From: Epiperipatus broadwayi
Taxonomy: Eukaryota; Onychophora; Udeonychophora; Euonychophora; Peripatidae
Length of the DNA: 64,000 bases
Reading direction: 5' to 3'
NCBI GenBank assembly: GCA_028023455.1
Contig: JAQFVV010000012.1
Location: forward strand, 3,750,023-3,814,022
Position 1 is the stretch's first letter. The number at the start of each line of letters is the position of its first letter. The notes below the pieces were generated by a model. The model did not search any database and was not told the origin of the DNA. It saw only the letters and a list, made by a program, of their open reading frames with translations. Below, piece after piece: positions 57,956-64,000 of this stretch. The position numbers were made by a program, and so were the translations under genes.

Positions 57956-60360
57956 AGACAGTTAAAGGGAATGAGAGATAGAGATGGAGAGTTATATAGT
58001 TAGTATAGATAGAAAGATTACTTCTTGTTCTCAGTCTCTCTATCTGGTAAATGGGCCTACTGAAAAACTGATTAGTAAGTGGCAATCTAATTGGCAGGCA
58101 TCCAACAATACAACCAGCCAGACATATATATATATATTGTAATGGTAAGAATTGTCCCTCCACACAACAAAATCTAGAACATAGGCAAAATACACTAAAG
58201 CTGATCGAATCCAGATGCTGTGACCCAGAATCCGACCAACATTCAATCCTTTCACCTCTGCTCAATGATTTACTACCCTATGGATGACATCCCTCAATGT
58301 ACACAGACAATCAATTCACTCTCGGTCCAGCAGTCACTCCTGGTGGAACAAGAGACACATAATTTAACTAATTTATCACTGATTTGGTCAGATATACACA
58401 CATATGACTAAGTAATTCATTATAGAACTCAATAGACTGATCTACATAGATATAAAATAATGTACGTGCAAATTAAATATAGAGTTGAATAAAATGAATT
58501 TACGGACAATAAAATATGCAAACGAGTTATAATTTTAAATATTATTAATTGTAATAAAACAATAGCAAACAATAATTCAAAATATGTCAAATTATGTGAT
58601 GGAACATGAGGTATAACACTCGCAGGCATTAGATAACTACTGAGATTCATGTTATATGTCTCATTATAAGTGTTTAATAATGTGTAGAGTGGTATTGGAA
58701 TTTTATGCCTATATTAATTAATATGCCAAATTTCTAGCCCTTTTGTAGTTCACTAGATCATGCAGAACTTTATAGTCAAAGTTATATAAATAACTATCAC
58801 AATGCTCCTATGGCATCTATTTAATACAAAGTTAAATTGAGCATGTAATTAGGTTCAGAGATATGCAGGTTGGCGTGTTAACCTAGATTAGGATGTATAC
58901 TAATGCTAGATAAGTGTTTAACATAAAAGGGAGAGAAAACTGGTCTATGATAGGTTTGCCTATATCCTCTATGGCACATATTAAAATATTAATTATGCAA
59001 AAAGGTGCGAATGGGTCATTATTCACAGGCTTCTGTCTCCAAAGACTCAGTTTGCCCTAAGACCACTCAACTTGCCACGAATAAGAACATTAGTAGTTCA
59101 GGTAGTGTGATAAGCATTATAAATCATCTATGCCTTGGGCCCTAACCCTAAAAGTGTGCTTGAACTCGAACTGAAGTGGATGAGAGTGACCTCTGCCAGC
59201 ACATCATCGAGAATCATGTAGCAAGCTGATAATCATACATTGCATACTTTGTAAGGACACATTCGCAACTTATAAATATATATAACGCATTTGCGTAAAA
59301 TTACATTATCGTGCCTTAAAATTAGATAGTGTCTATTTGCATATCTATATAAGCCAGCTCTCAAATTTAGTATTTTAAATATACTATTAACGGACTAAAT
59401 TAATTAGTAACCTAGTTTAATATTATCACCTGTGTCTCAACATAAATAAATCTAAGGAGGATAAAGCATATTTGCGGGGTAATTATGAATAAACATTAAA
59501 ATATGCTTTGAGAATATTTCTGTGGCTAGTTCCAATGATAAACGAGTATATATATAAATAGTTATAATTCATAACTAAAATTAAGCAAACCACATAAAAT
59601 AACTAGACAACTGATTATTGTAATATTGATACCCAAAACTTAATCAGTAACATAATATGATCTCGAAACAGCGAGTGAGAATGAAGAATAATAATTCAAT
59701 TATTTAACATTAAATTACGGTGAAGATTTGAAATTATCTTCGCAAATTTATAAGCCAAAATTACATTTACAAATACTTGCGGTTTCGAGTCATTTGGCCT
59801 ATTAAATACACATATTATATTAAAATGATAAGATCATAGAATCAATTGAATAGATTTAGAAATAGGCATAAAAAGACTGCAGAAAGTTATACATTTAAAA
59901 TAGATTATTAGGAGTTTTACATTTTAAAAGAAGTTTTACATTATAAAAGAGAATTCAAATTTTACAATTAGGCAAGACTTAGCATTTAACAATCTTCTTT
60001 GTAGATTTTAGTAAAGGTGTTGGTGAAAGGCAGATTTAATGAATAGCTAGCTTTTTAGAAGGAAGAAATGAAAGCAATAGTTTATAAACAGAGCTCTGAG
60101 AAAATTTTACCGTTTAGCTGTTTCCATTGCAGGCAGTTTTGAAGCACTTGGGATGATAATAAGTTGACACTTGATGATGATGCACAGTTAACAGAGATTT
60201 TTCCATGGGCTACTTTTGCTGGTGATGGCATTAGGTTTTATTGGACCAAAGCTCTCCATTCTCCGTGAGGAGAGGCGGTGAATTATGGCCTCTACTCAAA
60301 CATTTTAAGGTGAAACCGACGTGGATTCGACATGCCGTTGACTTAATATATATATGATCT
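57956..60360. other. Unassigned DNA, slightly less AT-rich
   Basis: About 2.4 kb in which I recognise no gene or known repeat. Base composition is more balanced at 58050-58400 and 58950-60330, which suggests old insertions of unknown type. A TTTCCATTGCAG acceptor-like string ends at 60132, but no coding frame follows. Confidence 0.45.
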
Positions 60361-60779
60361 GATGTTTGTTAATAAAAATAGCTTTTAAAATCTGCCCACC
60401 TGTTATTTTTTTACATAGCTGAGAAATCCATTTAATTATTTTTAGCAAAACATTTAATTGTTACCACTGGTAAAAAAACTCATTTACTTATTTAGAAAAA
60501 CAATTTTAGTGATAACAAAGTGATTTAGAATCTGTTTTCCTGCTTACTTTGTCATCAACATTGTGACCTACATTAAATCTGTTTACAAAATCGAATGTTA
60601 TTTTGACAAAAATCACCTTAGTAATTAGCAGAAAGCATTTTATAACCATAGGTGGTCAAATATATGCAGAATAACAGGAAATATGCATATGTGATTTCAC
60701 TAATACAACAATAAAGTTGCTAATTACTTTAACTAAAATATTCCTTAAACTGGAAACATTTATAAAATGAATATATATA
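60361..60779. other. AT-rich non-coding DNA
   Basis: Nothing recognisable. Confidence 0.45.
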
Positions 60780-61665
60780 TATCACCAAAACTGTCTAACA
60801 CTATACTAGCAAAAATAAAAATGCAAAACCATAAAACAATACACTACTAGATTAAATTTTAAAAATTGTACCAAAATCCTTACACAACCATGGTTTCATC
60901 TACTACAAATAGACCTTCTCAAGTGAAAATCAATTTTAAAAAAACATATATAAACAAACAAACCTTCCCATTATTCACTACAAATTCCACCTTCCCTTAA
61001 TATCAAAAGAAGTCTTCATAAGATTGATAGCCTCAGAATCAAGGAGTTTTATCATCAAAGTCTCCTTTATTCTTCTTTTTAACTCATTCTTTTCATAAAA
61101 AATAACCGAAGCATTGTTAAACAATATTTTATGACCTGCATTCAATTCATGAATATATAAATCTGAGTTAAGATACCTATGTTTAACTCTACTTATATGA
61201 ACCTTAACCCTTTCATTAAGGCTAAATTTACTCTGACCTACATAAAATTTACCACAACTACATGGAATTTTATAAACAATACCAGGAATAGACCTACTAT
61301 CAATAGACTACTTTGAACCATTAAGTAATGAATTCAAATCAGAACCTTTCCTCCATGCAACCTTCATTCCACCTAACAAATGACTATTCCTATAACCCAA
61401 ATTATAAATTGATGCTTTAAATGGTAAAGACATATAATCATCATCCTTACCAACAAAATTCTTATCATCCAAATCACGACTATAAACATTATTATTAAAT
61501 ACCACTTTTTTAATAAAATCATGATTATAACCCAATTCTACATATTCAGCAGCAAATTGAGTTCTTTGAATATCAGCATCATTATTAAAAATTATTAAGC
61601 CTTCTATTCCGACAACAAAAATTCAACAAAGACATTTTTTTATGTATAAAAGGCTGATAACTATC
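60780..61665 (-). pseudogene. Penelope-like element 3' part, minus-strand arm
   Basis: The minus strand reads through the linker at 61600-61311 (ELGYNHDFIKKVVFNNN, LPFKASIYNLGYRNSHLLGG), meets a single in-frame TAG at 61310-61308, and continues in the same frame through GIY-YIG to a TAG at 60980-60978. That domain shows GIVYKIPCSCGKFYVGQS, NERVKVHISRVKH, ELKRRIKETLMI and a final GRWNL. The YVG and R...H residues fit GIY-YIG nucleases. The RT core is missing. The 3' region has CTTGAGAAGGTCTATTTG, then TAGAT-GAAACC (60925-60892), a decayed hammerhead-like motif. Confidence 0.88.
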
Positions 61666-61669
61666 AGGC

Positions 61670-61915
61670 CTAATCATATTTCCTTGATTCTGAGGCTATC
61701 AATCTTATGAAGACTTTTTTTGATATTAAAGGAAGGTGGAATTTGTAGTGAATTATGGGAAGGTTTGTATATATATATATGTTTTCCTTTAGATTGATTT
61801 TCACTTGAGAAGGTCTATTTGTAGTAGATGAAACCATGGTTGCGTAAGGATTTTTGGTAAAATTTTTAAAATTTAATCTAGTATTGTATTGTTTTATGGT
61901 TTTGCATATATATAT
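61670..61915 (+). pseudogene. Penelope-like element 3' end, plus-strand arm (short)
   Basis: Reverse-complement duplicate of 60810-61040: the last ~20 codons (LDSEAINLMKTFFDIKGRWN), stop, 3' region and the same hammerhead-like remnant (61802-61835), ending at ATGGTTTTGCATATATA. With the minus arm it forms a head-to-head pair whose junction is at about 61665-61675. This is the same topology as 16930-18970. Confidence 0.85.
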
Positions 61916-62230
61916 ATACTTTATTTCCTTATTTCCCCCCCTTTTTTTTTTTGTTTTTTCCTATCCCCTTTTTATTTTTTTTAATTTTCTTCAAAACACC
62001 CCTAAAAGAAAAAAGAGAATAAACCATAAATAAAAGTAAGATGAAAAAAAAATAAAAAATTAAAATAAACAACATAAAAACCAAGAAGAAAAAAAGAGAA
62101 GATGAAAAAAAAAAAGTGGGGGGGGGGTGGGGGAGAAAAGAAACAAGGGCAGAGAAGGGGAAAAAGGTGAGAGAACAATCCAGGGAGGATAATGGTTGAT
62201 AATGATGATGATGATGATAACATAAATAAT
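61916..62230. repeat. Pyrimidine/purine low-complexity tract with G-run
   Basis: A T/C-rich stretch (61925-61990) followed by an A/G-rich stretch (62030-62175) with a GTGGGGGGGGGTGGGGGAG block at ~62116-62135 and a (GAT)n run at 62203-62219. Similar purine-rich sequence accompanies PLE leaders at 24490-25100. Confidence 0.7.
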
Positions 62231-62880
62231 TTAGACTAAAATATTCCCTAAATTAGAAATATTTATAAAATTGATACATATCTGTAATCTGTACCTATTT
62301 GATTAAATTACACACATACTGCTTGCATATATATATATATACACATGATTCTGTATATATAATAATTTAATGTTATTCAGATGGGCACTCTGGGAGGGTT
62401 TAAACCTGGCATATAGATAGATGTGTGGGTGAAATAAGTGAAACAGGCAGATGGATGAAACTGACTGTTTCATATTTCCAACCTTACTTTAAAAAAAAAA
62501 ACAAATAAAAAAAATACCTTTACATAATTTGGATTATTAATTTATTAATGATCAAATGTTGGTTTTCATTTAAACAACTAAATTCAAAACTCTACTCTTG
62601 TCATAACACATCTCAAAGTATTCCCAGCCTTGCTTAACTATTATACCCATGCTCCACACCAATAAAACTTAGATTAATAATAGATATATAAAACAACAGA
62701 AAAAACTTCCTAAACTAATAAGATACTATAAATTTATATAAATATAAAAACAAACTATATTTCTAAAGTGATACAAAAACACAATCATAAACATAACTAG
62801 ATGTTGTTAGTAAACCCCAAGGTTGGTTAGTATAATATACAAATAAAAGATAGGGGTTTGATCCATATACTTATAATTTT
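62231..62880. other. AT-rich non-coding DNA
   Basis: No recognised feature. It lies 3' of the terminal minus-strand reading frame. No clear AATAAA signal was found for that frame. Confidence 0.45.
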
Positions 62881-64000
62881 TTAGGTAGAATCTTGGGGTT
62901 GTTTGATATATGGCTTTAGTCTAGGAGGATGGTAAACTCCCATGATTTTCATATTTTCTTTTAATGTCATTGCCATCTCATCTTTCCACATCCTATTTAC
63001 ATATAAGTGTTCTCCCCTTGGCATCACTCTTGGGGTCTTAGGTTTAAATCGGATTTTGGCAGCACACCAATCTCTATCTCTGTCAATATGCTGGTAATAC
63101 GATATTTTAATCAGGGGTTGATTCCATTTACTGAAGGGTAAGTACTGTAAAAGAAACCCAAAGGATGTCTTATCTGGTGGTTTCTTGTGAAACACTGTTG
63201 AAATATTGGCCTGTAAATTAGACCAGCCAAATGGTTTCTCAATGGTCCTCCAAGGTTTACAGCAAAACCAACACTTCTCCAGACCAGGAGGCACAGCTTG
63301 ATTTTCATCTAACCTACTATAACTGCTTTGAATAAATCTATGCTCCTGTTTGAACAGCTGCCTACTTTCTAAGGACACTGGAGGTCTACCCTGCCAGCAA
63401 TGAAAGTCTCTGAAACCCAACTTGACCAAACCATCCACCATATTGGTCTACACCACCAACTGTTGGTATTTCATGTGTTTAAATTTTACTGGATGTCTAT
63501 TGATCCTATTCAGGACTCTCTGACCAGAGTGGTATGCTATCTTACACTCAAGTTCCAGCAATGCCACACTCCATCTCACTGTGGGACTACTGTTACCAAT
63601 CTCCAGATCAATGATATTAACTTTTTCAACTCCACTCAATATTCCTAGCTCAGATGGACCTTTCCCAGTTTCTTTCTTTTCCTGGTGAAACTCTATTTGT
63701 TCAACTATTTCACCTAGTAATTTAGCTGGAATTACTATCTCTGTCTTTTCTATCTCTTTTTTCATTACCTCTTGCTCATATTGCCCTTTCTTGGTTTCTA
63801 CTATACTCTGGTACATCTGACCCTCTGCACTCTCTTGCTTGTTCAAATCCTCTCTTCTATCTATGTTATCTCTCTTTTCTTTCTGATCTACCTTTGGGGT
63901 CTCCAAAATTACAACTTTTTCTATCTTTGGACTCACATCCTTCCCCTCCAGACATTTCTGCTCTTTTGTCTGTTGTATTTCCTCTGTCTCAGGCTGACAT
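62881..64000 (-). pseudogene. Unrecognised protein gene or retrocopy, partial, one in-frame stop
   Basis: A minus-strand frame enters at the window edge (64000) and runs to a TAG at 63450-63448. The same frame continues, with only two codons before the next ATG (63441), to a TAA at 62881. The upstream part is rich in Lys, Glu and Gln (VDQKEKRDNIDRREDLNKQE, KKEIEKTEIVIPAKLL). The downstream part is rich in Cys, Trp and Pro (EKCWFCCKPWRTIEKPFGW, HIDRDRDWCAAKIRF). The region is visibly GC-richer than its flanks and has no TE-like motif. No splice sites are needed over 1.1 kb except possibly at the stop, where no convincing donor/acceptor pair is seen. It could be a real gene nested in or beyond the adhesion gene, with the TAG a polymorphism or error, or a processed pseudogene. 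I do not recognise the family. Confidence 0.5.

Noticed and set aside
57792-58265. 157-residue minus-strand frame
   Set aside because: It overlaps the family A forward copy and unassigned DNA. The sequence is what the repeat gives by chance and no domain is recognisable.
60120-60300. Possible exon after TTTCCATTGCAG
   Set aside because: The acceptor-like string is good, but stops appear in all frames within a few codons and no donor-bounded frame follows.

Overview
This is a gene-poor, very AT-rich window of a metazoan nuclear genome. The evidence is a spliced immunoglobulin-domain exon of the neuroglian/L1CAM family at 55817-56134 (+), flanked on both sides by tens of kilobases of intron-like sequence. 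The rest is mostly decayed retroelements: Penelope-like elements (PLEs) with GIY-YIG domains, three kinds of LINE, tRNA-derived retroposons, a satellite and many microsatellites. Nothing prokaryotic is present. I cannot fix the phylum. A bilaterian with large introns and abundant PLEs fits.

Layout. 1-6.0 kb: non-coding AT-rich DNA with microsatellites, one old family A repeat, two tRNA-derived retroposons with target-site duplications, and a hammerhead-like motif. 6.1-10.4 kb: an RTE/BovB-type LINE split by a ~1.6-kb insertion. 13.0-19.0 kb: a block of nested palindromes, with a short multi-arm fold-back, a 409-bp satellite that changes orientation at ~14676, and two head-to-head PLE 3' ends. 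22.2-24.1 kb: an RT-bearing LINE relic. 24.5-27.8 kb: a decayed PLE interrupted by a palindrome, then two fold-backs, one with a hammerhead-like motif in each arm. 28.5-34.3 kb: family A, RTE LINE copies and repeat family B. 34.4-42.4 kb: a PLE abutting a 3'-truncated ORF1+endonuclease LINE, then two tandem PLE copies. 42.4-52.5 kb: two long LINEs lying tail to tail and sharing one (ATT)n tract. 55.1 kb: a fold-back with the best hammerhead core in the window. 55.8-56.1 kb: the L1CAM-family exon. 56.9-58.0 kb: an inverted dimer of family A. 60.8-61.9 kb: another head-to-head PLE pair. 62.9-64.0 kb: an unrecognised, GC-richer reading frame on the minus strand that runs off the window edge.

How it fits together. 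The only clear host gene is the neuroglian-like one on the plus strand. Everything else is probably intronic mobile DNA, except possibly the terminal minus-strand gene. The recurring theme is fold-back architecture: PLE ends carrying hammerhead-like motifs occur as inverted pairs or tandem partial copies. Every retroelement frame is broken, so none looks autonomously active.
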